This document shows positions 53,205 to 61,516 of a stretch of 64,000 nt of DNA, piece after piece. Both the position numbers and the translations under genes were made by a program. The notes below the pieces were generated by a model, which worked only from the letters and a program-made list of their open reading frames with translations, ran no database searches and was not told where the DNA came from. The number at the start of each line of letters is the position of its first letter. The stretch's first letter is position 1. Where the stretch lies: positions 744,001-808,000 of the forward strand of contig NZ_JBHSCW010000003.1 in the NCBI RefSeq assembly GCF_042651425.1, in the 5' to 3' direction. The DNA comes from Fodinicurvata halophila. GTDB lineage: Bacteria; Pseudomonadota; Alphaproteobacteria; Kiloniellales; DSM-21159.

Positions 53205-54802
53205 CCACCCTTCTTCCAGAAAGGTGGCTGCTGTTCCAGCTGCTGCCAGATTCGCAAGAAGTCCTGCAGGTCGCGTTCGATCAATCCCGCCTGCCAGCCC
53301 TGCACGAGGCCATGGGCATAGGACGGGGACACAGTCCTGCCTGCTGTCCCAGTCCGGGTGCGCCCTGTGTCCAGTTCCTCCAGGAGCCTCCGGCCAGTCA
53401 CCGCATCATTGAGCGTTCCCAGGCTGTCCTGAAGCGCCACAAGGCAGGCCGTGTAGTCCTTGACCTGCTTGCGCGGGTAGAGCGAGCGGTAGAACTCGAT
53501 CGCATAGCGCAGCTTCTTGCCGGCAATGCGAATCTCGTGCAGGTCGCCCTCCGCCATGCCATCATGATTCCGGGCAAGTTTGCGCAGCTTCTTGAGGCGC
53601 TTGTCCAGCACGGACTTACTGAATTTCCGGACCTTCATGGTACTGTCGCTGCTGCCCCACTCTCCGTCCTCCAGGAACAGCTGGAGATGGAGGATCAAGT
53701 GCAGGAAACGTGGCTCCTGCAAGGCGCTGCGGGCCCGGCTGTAGGCCTTGTCGCGCCGGCGTTGCGCCTGCCTGCGAAGTCTGCCCAACTCGTCCGAAGC
53801 CTCCCGCGGCACCCTTGCCCGCAACGGCGATAGCGTCTCGTCCATGAAGACGTCCCATTCGCGGGCCGGGCCCAGCTCCTGTTGGAACCAGCGCAGCTCG
53901 TTCGCAAACCAGGTAAATATTTCGGCGGGCAGCAAAGGTTCATGAACCTTGAAGAGCGCGCGCAGGCGTCGCACGGATACGCGAAGCTGATGCAGCGCCT
54001 TTGCACTTCCCCCTTCTTCCACGGCCGCGACATTGCCCAGCAGGTGAGACAGCCCCGCCGCGGCAAGTTCTCCAAATGCCTCGCGCACCGTGGCCTTCTT
54101 GTTCAGGCCGGGCTTGCTGCCGAAATCGGCCTGCAAGTCCCCATCGGCGTGGCTCAGGGTATATCCGCGCTGTGCCTTGGTGCGGATCTCCAGGGCGAGA
54201 GGTTCGATCTCGCAGAGTTGAAGCGCCAGCCTCAGGAGGTCCGACACACGGCCGGACTTGAGCTCGAGCTCAGCTTCACAGAGTGGTTCCACCCGGTCTC
54301 CGGTCCGTATTTCCCCCTCGTCGAGCGCGAACTCGATCTCGCTCTCTCCCTCTACAAGCATGTGGCTGTAGCGATGGAAGTCCGTGGTGAACACCGGCTC
54401 GAGCCGCTCGAACAGTCCCTCGCTGCGGAATTGGTCCTTCAGCTCGGGATCGTCCATACGCTCGAGATCGGGCTGATCGCCATCTATCGAGGCTTCGAAC
54501 TCCAGGTAACTGTGCAGGGCATTGGCCGCCTCCTTGCCCGCGCCCTGGCCGTTGCTGTCAAGAAGACGTGCGTATTCCGACTTCAGGATCTTGAGCGTCT
54601 GCCGTCGCTCGGCTCCACTGCGTCGAATCCGCAAACCGGCACCCAGTGCTCGGAGCCGGCCCTCCGGACTGTCGAAGTAACTGTTGACCAGGCGTTCGCT
54701 GAGGGTGGTTCCGCGGCCCTGCTCCCTGATGACCGGATGCCGCTTCAGTCGTCTCAATGCATCGGGAGCAAGACGCAGTTTCAGTTCACGTTCCAGTGGC
54801 AT
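53201..54802 (-). CDS. CYTH-CHAD protein (inorganic triphosphatase / polyphosphate binding)
   Basis: A 533-residue two-domain protein. The N-terminal CYTH domain carries the ExExK signature (Glu4-Arg-Glu6-Leu-Lys8) and SEIEFALDEGEI, as in triphosphate tunnel metalloenzymes. The C-terminal CHAD domain (about residues 270-533) is helical with many conserved His, Lys and Arg (ALHQLRVSVRRLRALFKV, LHEIRIAGKKLRYAIEFY). CHAD domains bind polyphosphate, so the gene belongs with ppk and ppx nearby. I choose ATG 54802, where the CYTH domain begins; the frame runs to 54847. Confidence 0.9.
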   Translation of the reverse strand: MPLERELKLRLAPDALRRLKRHPVIREQGRGTTLSERLVNSYFDSPEGRLRALGAGLRIRRSGAERRQTLKILKSEYARLLDSNGQGAGKEAANALHSYLEFEASIDGDQPDLERMDDPELKDQFRSEGLFERLEPVFTTDFHRYSHMLVEGESEIEFALDEGEIRTGDRVEPLCEAELELKSGRVSDLLRLALQLCEIEPLALEIRTKAQRGYTLSHADGDLQADFGSKPGLNKKATVREAFGELAAAGLSHLLGNVAAVEEGGSAKALHQLRVSVRRLRALFKVHEPLLPAEIFTWFANELRWFQQELGPAREWDVFMDETLSPLRARVPREASDELGRLRRQAQRRRDKAYSRARSALQEPRFLHLILHLQLFLEDGEWGSSDSTMKVRKFSKSVLDKRLKKLRKLARNHDGMAEGDLHEIRIAGKKLRYAIEFYRSLYPRKQVKDYTACLVALQDSLGTLNDAVTGRRLLEELDTGRTRTGTAGRTVSPSYAHGLVQGWQAGLIERDLQDFLRIWQQLEQQPPFWKKGG

Positions 54803-54977
54803 GGTCGGCAATGTTCCTGAAGGACACGAAGACGGCAGCTGCAACAAAACTGAAATAAAATTGAAATATTTCAGCCTCTTATTGATATTCGCCGCATTGT
54901 CCTAGGGCTGTCAACCGGCAAGCGAGGATGTGCGTTGGCTCGGCTTTGTCCCAGGCCATCAGGAGCTCTGGCTCACT

Positions 54978-56129
54978 TCAGGCCACTTGGCGTGCGGCCT
55001 CGACGTTGCGCAGTTCCGTAGCATCGATCCAACCGCCACCCAGAACCCGGTCTCCCCGATAGAAGACCGCTGCCTGTCCAGGCGAGACACCGTATTGGGG
55101 ACTGTCGAGCCACACCTCGCAGCGCGCCTTGTCTTCCGTCCCGGACAGATGGACACGTCCCTGCACTGGCTCTTGGGCCGATCGCAGCTTGACCTCGACA
55201 GGCATGCCCTCGTTGCCGGACGGGATGGGGCCAAGCCAGTTGGCTTCACGTACACGCACCAGGTCTCTGGCCAGTGCGGCTTTCGGACCGACGACGACGC
55301 GATGCGTCTCCGGCTCCAGGCGCACGACATAGAGCGGCCCCTCGGCCCCTCCTATCCCGAGGCCGCGCCGCTGTCCCACGGTGTAGTGAATGATGCCGTT
55401 ATGCTGTCCCAGGACTTGACCGTCCAGATCGACGATCTCACCCGATTCCACGGACCCGGGGCGCAGCTTCTCCACCACCCGTGCATAGGAGCCATTGGGC
55501 ACGAAGCAGATGTCCTGGCTGTCCGGCTTCTCCGCAACTGGCAAGGAGAAACGCTCGGCCAGTGCACGCGTCTCGCTCTTCGGCAGATCACCCAACGGAA
55601 AGCGCAGGAAATCAAGCTGCTCCTGCGTTGTTGCGAAGAGAAAATAGCTCTGATCACGACTGCGGTCGACGGCACGATGCATCTCGGCACCGCCATCGCC
55701 TTCCTTGCGCTGCACGTAGTGACCTGTCGCCAGGGCATCGGCTCCCAGGTCGCTGGCGGTCTGCAACAGGTCGCGGAACTTCACGGTCTGGTTACAGCGC
55801 ACGCAGGGAATGGGGGTTTCCCCGTTCAGGTAACTGTCGGCGAACTCATCGATGACCGACTGACGAAAGCGGCTCTCGTAATCCAGGACATAATGCGGAA
55901 TCCCCAGGCTGTCGGCCACTTGGCGGGCATCATAGATGTCCTGGCCAGCACAGCAGGCACCCTTGCGCTCCACCGCCATACCGTGGTCATAGAGCTGCAG
56001 CGTGATGCCAATGACCTCATAACCGGCCTCGTGCAACAGGGCCGCTGTCACGGAACTGTCGACACCGCCGGACATGGCGACCACGATCCGCGTGTCGCCC
56101 GGAGCCTTGTCAAATCCGAGAGTCTTCAT
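54978..56129 (-). CDS. mnmA: tRNA-specific 2-thiouridylase MnmA
   Basis: Adds the 2-thio group to wobble uridine 34 of several tRNAs. From ATG 56129 the protein has 383 residues. The ATP-binding PP-loop reads VVAMSGGVDSSVTAALL; the two catalytic cysteines are in PIPCVRCNQTVKF and DSQDICFVPNGSY. An upstream extension to 56243 overlaps the divergent corA and is not convincing. Confidence 0.96.
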   Translation of the reverse strand: MKTLGFDKAPGDTRIVVAMSGGVDSSVTAALLHEAGYEVIGITLQLYDHGMAVERKGACCAGQDIYDARQVADSLGIPHYVLDYESRFRQSVIDEFADSYLNGETPIPCVRCNQTVKFRDLLQTASDLGADALATGHYVQRKEGDGGAEMHRAVDRSRDQSYFLFATTQEQLDFLRFPLGDLPKSETRALAERFSLPVAEKPDSQDICFVPNGSYARVVEKLRPGSVESGEIVDLDGQVLGQHNGIIHYTVGQRRGLGIGGAEGPLYVVRLEPETHRVVVGPKAALARDLVRVREANWLGPIPSGNEGMPVEVKLRSAQEPVQGRVHLSGTEDKARCEVWLDSPQYGVSPGQAAVFYRGDRVLGGGWIDATELRNVEAARQVA

Positions 56130-56241
56130 AGTGCCGGCACTATAGAGTACGTCACATCCTGTGCAACAGTCGCGTGGACCTGCCTGGGTTGCTCTCAGCA
56201 CAGAGCGCCCCTGCCGCCAGCGTGGAAAGGAGATCGCCCGC

Positions 56242-57414
56242 ATGACAACGCAACGTTCCCACCCTGCTGAACATGCTCCCCGGCCCCGCGTTCAGCCCCG
56301 TATCCGGCACCGGCTGCGCAAGCCGCCGCCCGGCTCTCCCCCGGGCACCCTCGTGCAACCCGAGGGCTTGGCCGCTCCCATGCAGGTGCGGGTCCTGTGC
56401 TATGGAGCGGAAAGCCTTCACGAGCAGCCTTGCGACGATCTTGTCGAGGCCCTTGAGTGGATCGGTACCTCGGAGATGACCTGGATCGAAGTTCGCGGCC
56501 TCGACGACGTGGATAGCCTGCGCCGCATGACGGACAGGCTGGGGCTGCACGGGCTTATTCTGGAAGACATCGTCCATCTGCATCAGCGTCCCAAGGCCGA
56601 TCCCTACGATGATCACCTTTTCATCGCCACCCAGGCCCTGCAACAGGGAGAAACGGTTGAAACCCAGCAGATCTCGATGATTGTCGGAAACGGATACCTG
56701 ATCAGCTTCCGCAATGCGCTGGATGAGCACATCGAACCCGTCCTCAATCGCCTGCGTGCCGGGCAGGAGCATATCCGCAGGAACGGAGCCGATTACCTGG
56801 CCTATGCCTTGCTCGACACAGTGATCGACAGTTTCTTCCCGGTGCTCGAGAGCTATGGCGAAACCCTCGAGGACCTGGAAAGCGAGGTTTTGGGCCTGAA
56901 CGAGGAAGACGGCATGCAGCGCATCCATGCCCTGAAACGCGAACTGCTTATGTTGCGCCGTGCCGTCTGGCCCCAGCGGGAGCTGGTCAACAGCCTGCTG
57001 CACCCGGAAACGCCTTTCATTACCCGGAACACCCGGGTCTACCTGCGCGACTGCTATGACCACGCGCTACAGCTCATAGACATGATCGAGGTCTACCGGG
57101 AACTCTCCGGCGGGCTCTTGGAAACCCATCTGGCCGCCACCAGCGCCCGGGCCAACGAGGTCATGAAGGTACTGACCGTGATTGCCACGATCTTCCTGCC
57201 GCTCAGCTGGATTGCCGGTATCTACGGCATGAACTTCGACCCCGATGTTTCCCCGCTCAACATGCCCGAACTGCGCTGGTTCTTCGGGTATCCCTTTGCC
57301 TGGCTCCTGATGCTGGGAACGGCCGCGGCCCTGTTGATCTTCTTTCACAGGAAAGGGTGGATCGGGCGCAAGAGCTTTTCGCGGCGCGAAGATGCGCATG
57401 GTCAAAACGAGTGA
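56242..57414 (+). CDS. CorA-family divalent metal (magnesium) transporter
   Basis: A 390-residue inner-membrane channel protein. ATG 56242 has AAAGGAG upstream. The large cytosolic domain includes MTWIEVRGLDDVDSLRRM and LEDIVHLHQRPKADPYDDHLF; the long helix precedes two C-terminal membrane segments, the first ending in the GMN selectivity motif (IAGIYGMNFDPDVSP), the second YPFAWLLMLGTAAALLIFF. The N-terminus is Pro/Arg-rich. Substrate Mg2+ or Co2+ by family; Zn2+ (ZntB) is less likely given GMN context. Confidence 0.93.
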   Translation: MTTQRSHPAEHAPRPRVQPRIRHRLRKPPPGSPPGTLVQPEGLAAPMQVRVLCYGAESLHEQPCDDLVEALEWIGTSEMTWIEVRGLDDVDSLRRMTDRLGLHGLILEDIVHLHQRPKADPYDDHLFIATQALQQGETVETQQISMIVGNGYLISFRNALDEHIEPVLNRLRAGQEHIRRNGADYLAYALLDTVIDSFFPVLESYGETLEDLESEVLGLNEEDGMQRIHALKRELLMLRRAVWPQRELVNSLLHPETPFITRNTRVYLRDCYDHALQLIDMIEVYRELSGGLLETHLAATSARANEVMKVLTVIATIFLPLSWIAGIYGMNFDPDVSPLNMPELRWFFGYPFAWLLMLGTAAALLIFFHRKGWIGRKSFSRREDAHGQNE

Positions 57415-57438
57415 TAGTCATTCTCGTTGCAAACGAGA
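57412..57438. promoter_or_regulatory. Possible Fur-type operator and dyad upstream of exbB
   Basis: TGATAGTCATTCTCG (57412-57426) matches the 7-1-7 Fur pattern TGATAAT-N-ATTATCA at 11 of 14 positions, and overlaps a 17-bp dyad TCTCGTT-GCA-AACGAGA (57422-57438). It lies some 85-110 bp before exbB and overlaps the corA stop. The dyad might instead be a corA terminator. Confidence 0.35.
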
Positions 57439-57521
57439 GGCAATTCTAATATTGACTCTCTAATAGGCCACTCAAGCGCACCCGTTAACCGTCCCTCCCC
57501 GACCCGAGAGGATTTTTCCGT

Positions 57522-58310
57522 ATGGAAGACGAGATCTACGTTCAAACGGATACCCTTCCCATGCCGGATTCCGAAACAGGTCGGTTCCTGGGCGAGGAGG
57601 ACCCGGGCCTGCTGTCCTCCCTGGGCCAGTTCGGGGACCTTCTGACTGCAGGCGGCCCCGTGGTCGCGATCCTGCTGGTGCTCTCCGTCGTCGCCCTCAG
57701 CGTGATTCTGCTGAAGTTCTACCAGTTCCAGCGGCTGCGCCTGGGTCAAACACGCCCCCTGGACGATGCCCTCAATCAATACCTGAACGGCAATACGGCA
57801 GCGGCAATGCGGTTGCTGGACGCCGTTAGGCATCCAGCTGCTACCCCCATGCAAGCAGCCATCCGCGGCATGAACCGAGCCGATCTCTCACAGCAGCTCG
57901 TCCGCGAGGAGGTGGAACGCATCGCCGGCGAGAAGCTGAACGCCCTGCGCGCGCATCTGCGCATCCTCGAGGTGATCGGCAGCCTCAGCCCCTTGCTTGG
58001 ACTCTTTGGGACGGTACTGGGCATGATCGCCGCCTTCCAGCAACTGGAACTGGCCGGGAACCAGGTGAATCCGTCGGTCCTTTCGGGCGGTATCTGGGAG
58101 GCTCTGCTGACAACGGCCGTGGGCCTGGCCGTTGCCATTCCCGCCATCCTCGCGCTCAGCTGGTTCGAACGTCGGGTCGACCACTGTACCCATATCATCG
58201 AAAGCAGCGTCACCCGCGTGTTCACGCGCGCCTTCTATTCAGCCGAAAGCAGTCATGATTCCAGACAGTTCCACGATGTCGCCCGGGCGAGGCTTCAGCC
58301 TGCGGAATAA
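57522..58310 (+). CDS. exbB: ExbB/TolQ-type proton channel
   Basis: A 262-residue MotA/TolQ/ExbB-family inner-membrane protein that with ExbD uses proton motive force to drive TonB. Three membrane segments: GPVVAILLVLSVVALSVILLKF, IGSLSPLLGLFGTVLGMIAAF and LLTTAVGLAVAIPAILALSWF; the second and third are the conserved channel helices. An acidic N-terminal extension precedes. First of exbB-exbD-exbD-tonB. Confidence 0.9.
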   Translation: MEDEIYVQTDTLPMPDSETGRFLGEEDPGLLSSLGQFGDLLTAGGPVVAILLVLSVVALSVILLKFYQFQRLRLGQTRPLDDALNQYLNGNTAAAMRLLDAVRHPAATPMQAAIRGMNRADLSQQLVREEVERIAGEKLNALRAHLRILEVIGSLSPLLGLFGTVLGMIAAFQQLELAGNQVNPSVLSGGIWEALLTTAVGLAVAIPAILALSWFERRVDHCTHIIESSVTRVFTRAFYSAESSHDSRQFHDVARARLQPAE

Positions 58311-58698
58311 AGCAGGGACCAGGTCCGCTGTCCGTCTGGTCCGCCTGACCCCGCTGATCGATATCGTCTTCATCCTCCTGGTTTTCTTCATGCTGGCCTC
58401 CAGTTTCATGGATTGGCGCAGCATCTCCCTATCCACACCGGCCGCCCGGAGCACTACTGGCAGTACCATGGAGGGGGCCCTGCTTCTGCGTGTGCATGAA
58501 AACGGTCAAGTGGATCTCTCCGGCCAGCAGATGTCCGTCAGCGAACTCGCCACGACTCTGGAAAGCCGGCTGCAGCAGGATCCGAAGCGACGTATCCTGG
58601 TACGCCCCATGAATGAAGTACCCTTGCAGCAAACCGTGCGCGTTCTGGATGAAATCACTGCCGCGGGCGGCCGCAACATCTCCTTGTCGGAACAATAG
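58255..58698 (+). CDS. exbD: ExbD/TolR-type protein, first copy
   Basis: A 147-residue single-pass inner-membrane protein. Following a basic N-terminus is the ExbD helix with its proton-carrying Asp (VRLTPLIDIVFILLVFFMLAS), then a periplasmic domain (SVSELATTLESRLQQDP, ILVRPMNEVPLQQTVRVLDEI). ATG 58255 lies inside the end of exbB (56-bp overlap); ATG 58276 is an alternative start. It forms the ExbB-ExbD motor with its neighbours. Confidence 0.87.
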   Translation: MIPDSSTMSPGRGFSLRNKAGTRSAVRLVRLTPLIDIVFILLVFFMLASSFMDWRSISLSTPAARSTTGSTMEGALLLRVHENGQVDLSGQQMSVSELATTLESRLQQDPKRRILVRPMNEVPLQQTVRVLDEITAAGGRNISLSEQ

Positions 58699-58703
58699 AG
58701 CCC

Positions 58704-59111
58704 ATGCGTATCTCTTCCACCAAAGCCCGCAGCATCGACAGCGAGACCGGCATACTACCGCTGATCAATATCGTCTTCCTGTTGCTGATCTTCTTCATGC
58801 TGGCCGGTCAGCTCTCGGCAAGCGACCCGCTCGCGGTGGAGCCACCCGAGAGCCTGAGTGAAACGCTTCCGGAAGAGCGTCGTCTTACACTCTTCATCTC
58901 GGATGAGGGTACAATGATGCTCGAGGATACGGAAGTTGCCCTCGAGCAGCTGGGGGAAGAGATTTCGGGTCGCCTCTCGCAGGAGGAGTCCGTGGACCTG
59001 GAAGTCAAGGCCGACAGTGCCCTTGAATCCACCCGACTGGTCCAGGTCATGTCCCGCCTGCGGCAGGCGGGGGTGGAACAGGTCACGCTTCTGACAAACA
59101 GCAGGCGCTGA
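58704..59111 (+). CDS. exbD: ExbD/TolR-type protein, second copy
   Basis: A 135-residue protein of the same family, 5 bp after the first. The membrane helix again carries the key acidic region, but here as LPLINIVFLLLIFFMLAG: the position of the essential Asp is Asn, so this copy probably cannot carry protons alone and may form a mixed ExbD pair. The periplasmic part is acidic (VEPPESLSETLPEERRL). Its stop overlaps the tonB start (TGATG). Confidence 0.85.
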   Translation: MRISSTKARSIDSETGILPLINIVFLLLIFFMLAGQLSASDPLAVEPPESLSETLPEERRLTLFISDEGTMMLEDTEVALEQLGEEISGRLSQEESVDLEVKADSALESTRLVQVMSRLRQAGVEQVTLLTNSRR

Positions 59112-60235
59112 TGCAAATCACTCTTCGTCACTGGTTGCTGGCGCTGGCGCTTGCAGTAGGCCTTCACGTTGCCTTCTTCCTGCTCTCCGGCTTGCAGCAG
59201 GATAAGCAAACCAGTCTGGCCGGCGGTGGCACACAGATCTCGCTCGACCTGGCGGGCGATGGACAGACGGCTGCGGAAAGCCTCCAGGAGGCCGCCGTGC
59301 GTTCCGCCAGCGCAGCGGTTTCACCGGAAGAGACTTCGGAAGCCAGCGAAGCCGTGCCCGAGGAAACACAGCAGGCGGAAGAAACCTCCGAGATCATGGC
59401 CGAAACAACGCCTGTCGCGGAGTCCCAATCGGAAACGCGCCCTCAGTCGGACGTTCAGACGGAGGCAAGATCCGAGGAAACGCTGGAGCAAAGTCAGCCC
59501 CGGGAAGAAACCGCAGACGCTGTGCCCGAAGAAGAGATGGCGGAAGCCACGGAGACCAGCGAAACCGCAGATGCTGTCGAGGTCAACGAAACGGCCGAAG
59601 CAACGGAGCAGGTCCCCCAGGAGGCGGCAGAGCCAGAGACCCAGACGGCACAGGCCGTTCCGGAGGAGGAGCCTGAGCAAACCGAGCAGGCAACTCCACC
59701 AAGCCGTCCGGACCAGGCCCCGCCCAGAAAACCGCAGAACCGACAGGTGACCCGCAAGCCCCCTCAGCAGGAGCCGCAGGAAACCACACAGGAGGAAACG
59801 GAGCCCGCACCTGAAGAACCAACCGAGACCGAAGGCTCTCAACAAGAGGAGCAGGCTGCGTTGGGCAACAGTGGAGCCGGGGCATCCGAAACCACCTCAG
59901 GTGGAGAAACCCAGGACCCCGGGACGGGAGATGCCGAAGCCGCCGATGCCCTGCAACGCTATCTCGGCGAACTCAGCCTCTGGCTCGAACGGCACAAGGA
60001 CTACCCGCGTGCCGCACGCCAGCGACGCCAGGAAGGCACGGCCATCCTGCGCTTCGTGATCGACCGCGAAGGCCGTGTCCTCGACTATTCCATAGAGCAG
60101 AGTGCGGGCCACAGCCTGCTGGACCGCGAGGTCGAGGCCATGATCGAACGGGCGCGTCCACTGCCGGAGCCTCCGGACGAGATTCAGCGGACACGCCTGG
60201 AGTTCCGCGTGCCACTGGCCTTCCGCCTGCGCTGA
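59111..60235 (+). CDS. tonB: TonB-family energy transducer with an acidic spacer
   Basis: A 374-residue protein with an N-terminal membrane anchor (HWLLALALAVGLHVAFFLLSGL, with the His of the S-x3-H region type), a spacer of about 230 residues made of Glu, Thr, Ala, Gln and Pro repeats (such as EEETAEATE-like runs), then a C-terminal TonB domain (YLGELSLWLERHKDYPRAARQ, GTAILRFVIDREGRVLDYSIEQSAG). Most TonB spacers are Pro/Lys-rich; this one is strongly acidic up to the basic patch RPDQAPPRKPQNRQVTRKPPQ. Last of the exb-tonB operon apart from a possible follower. Confidence 0.88.
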   Translation: MQITLRHWLLALALAVGLHVAFFLLSGLQQDKQTSLAGGGTQISLDLAGDGQTAAESLQEAAVRSASAAVSPEETSEASEAVPEETQQAEETSEIMAETTPVAESQSETRPQSDVQTEARSEETLEQSQPREETADAVPEEEMAEATETSETADAVEVNETAEATEQVPQEAAEPETQTAQAVPEEEPEQTEQATPPSRPDQAPPRKPQNRQVTRKPPQQEPQETTQEETEPAPEEPTETEGSQQEEQAALGNSGAGASETTSGGETQDPGTGDAEAADALQRYLGELSLWLERHKDYPRAARQRRQEGTAILRFVIDREGRVLDYSIEQSAGHSLLDREVEAMIERARPLPEPPDEIQRTRLEFRVPLAFRLR

Positions 60236-60289
60236 TCGCAAATCCGCAACGAAGAGAGCACATCTCTCCTCAACCGAAAGCCATATCGC

Positions 60290-60787
60290 ATGGATACTGG
60301 ACGACAAGAAAGTGACCGTTTTCAGGAGCTGCCCTTCGCCGGCCAGTTCCTGCTGTGGATGATTCGCAGTTGGGTGGAGGAGCAGCGCGCACGAGGAAGG
60401 CGTTGCTGCAACCTCCGGAACGGGGCACATGCCGCCGGCCTGGAAGATGCCCTGGAGTACCTGGACCAACTCATGCGGACGATCGCGGCCTCGGCACCGG
60501 GCATCATCGTGATAGAAAAGCCGGGCAGCTGCTGCCTGAGCGGCGATGAAAAGCGCCTGCTTGCCGCGCTTTCAAGCATTCAGAAAGGGCGCGTCCAGGG
60601 CTTCGAAAGCATGCTCGGCGAATCGGTTCCGCGAGCAGCTGTTCGAATTGCCCGCATGCCGGCCGCGCAACTGATGGGACGGTTCAGACGCGAGGGGCTG
60701 GTCCTGCCGAACTGTCGGGCCGAGTTCGGAGAACGAGAGGGTCGGCTTGCTCTCTGCCCTGATCCCGGAGTGGCCCTGCTCCAATGA
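60290..60787 (+). CDS. Hypothetical protein following tonB
   Basis: A 165-residue soluble protein, 54 bp after tonB on the same strand. The N-terminal segment RFQELPFAGQFLLWMIRSWVEEQRARGRRCC is partly hydrophobic but not a clear membrane helix; several cysteines occur singly or paired (RRCCNLRN, SCCLSGDEKR). A helical C-terminal part has RMPAAQLMGRFRREGLVLP. I recognise no family. Position suggests a role with the exb-tonB operon, but that is inference. Confidence 0.6.
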   Translation: MDTGRQESDRFQELPFAGQFLLWMIRSWVEEQRARGRRCCNLRNGAHAAGLEDALEYLDQLMRTIAASAPGIIVIEKPGSCCLSGDEKRLLAALSSIQKGRVQGFESMLGESVPRAAVRIARMPAAQLMGRFRREGLVLPNCRAEFGEREGRLALCPDPGVALLQ

Positions 60788-60808
60788 CCTGAACGAAGTC
60801 CGGCGGGC

Positions 60809-61516
60809 TCAGGCCTGCTCCGTCAACCAGCGGCGCAGTTCGACCGTGGTTTCTTCCGGTTTCTCCATGGGGGGCAGGTGGCCGGAATGCTCGAGCACCA
60901 CCATCCGTGAAGTCGCGATCCCCGCGGCCATCTCCCTGTGCAGCGCGACGGGAGTCAACTTGTCCTCGCGCCCACAGAGCACCAGTGTCGGACAGGTGAT
61001 CCTGGCCAGGGTCGGACGGAAATCGGGACGATTGAGAATGGCTTCCTGCTGGCGAATGAAACCGTCGCGTCCGATGCGCTCCGCCATGGCCAGGATCCGA
61101 TTGCACAAGGCCCTGTCCTCCAGCCTGTCCTCGTGAACCAGCATCGGCAGGAGGCGCGGGGTTACCCCGCGGAACCGGCCCCGTTCCGCCAGCTTCATGA
61201 GGTCCTTGCGGCGGGCGACCACCTCGTCCTCGTCCGGTGATGCCCGGGTGTCCAGCAAGGCCAAGCGTTCGACCCGCTCCGGTGCCTGGCGCATGATTTC
61301 CTGGGCCACGTATCCCCCCATCGACAAGCCGGCCAGGGCGAACCGCTCCGGCATCATCTCAAGGACCGATTGGGCCATGTCCGCGACGTTGTTCTGGGTA
61401 CTGAAATCGCCCACGCGGATGTCGGCGACATCCTTGAGCTCTTCCAGCTGGTGACTCCACAGATCCTCATCCAGCAGGAGACCGGGCAAGAGGGCAAGTG
61501 GCGTTCTTTCTGTCAT
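60809..61516 (-). CDS. Alpha/beta-fold hydrolase
   Basis: A 235-residue hydrolase: oxyanion region LLPGLLLDEDLW, nucleophile Ser in LAGLSMGGYVAQE, Asp in VLCGREDKLTPV and His in LEHSGHLPPME make a complete catalytic triad. ATG 61516 overlaps the stop of the upstream cysteine hydrolase gene (ATGA), so the two are coupled. Substrate unknown. Confidence 0.88.
   Translation of the reverse strand: MTERTPLALLPGLLLDEDLWSHQLEELKDVADIRVGDFSTQNNVADMAQSVLEMMPERFALAGLSMGGYVAQEIMRQAPERVERLALLDTRASPDEDEVVARRKDLMKLAERGRFRGVTPRLLPMLVHEDRLEDRALCNRILAMAERIGRDGFIRQQEAILNRPDFRPTLARITCPTLVLCGREDKLTPVALHREMAAGIATSRMVVLEHSGHLPPMEKPEETTVELRRWLTEQA

Noticed and set aside
54850..54873. Pho-box-like direct repeat (CTGAAAT-N4-TTGAAAT) and 12-bp palindrome before the CYTH-CHAD gene
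   Set aside because: Matches to CTGTCAT are only 5/7 and 4/7, the orientation is opposite to the gene and no -10 at the proper spacing is evident; probably just AT-rich promoter DNA.
59300..59900. Repeat-rich DNA that might be a tandem repeat or CRISPR-like array
   Set aside because: The repetition comes from Glu/Thr/Ala codons of the TonB spacer; no regular repeat-spacer structure exists.
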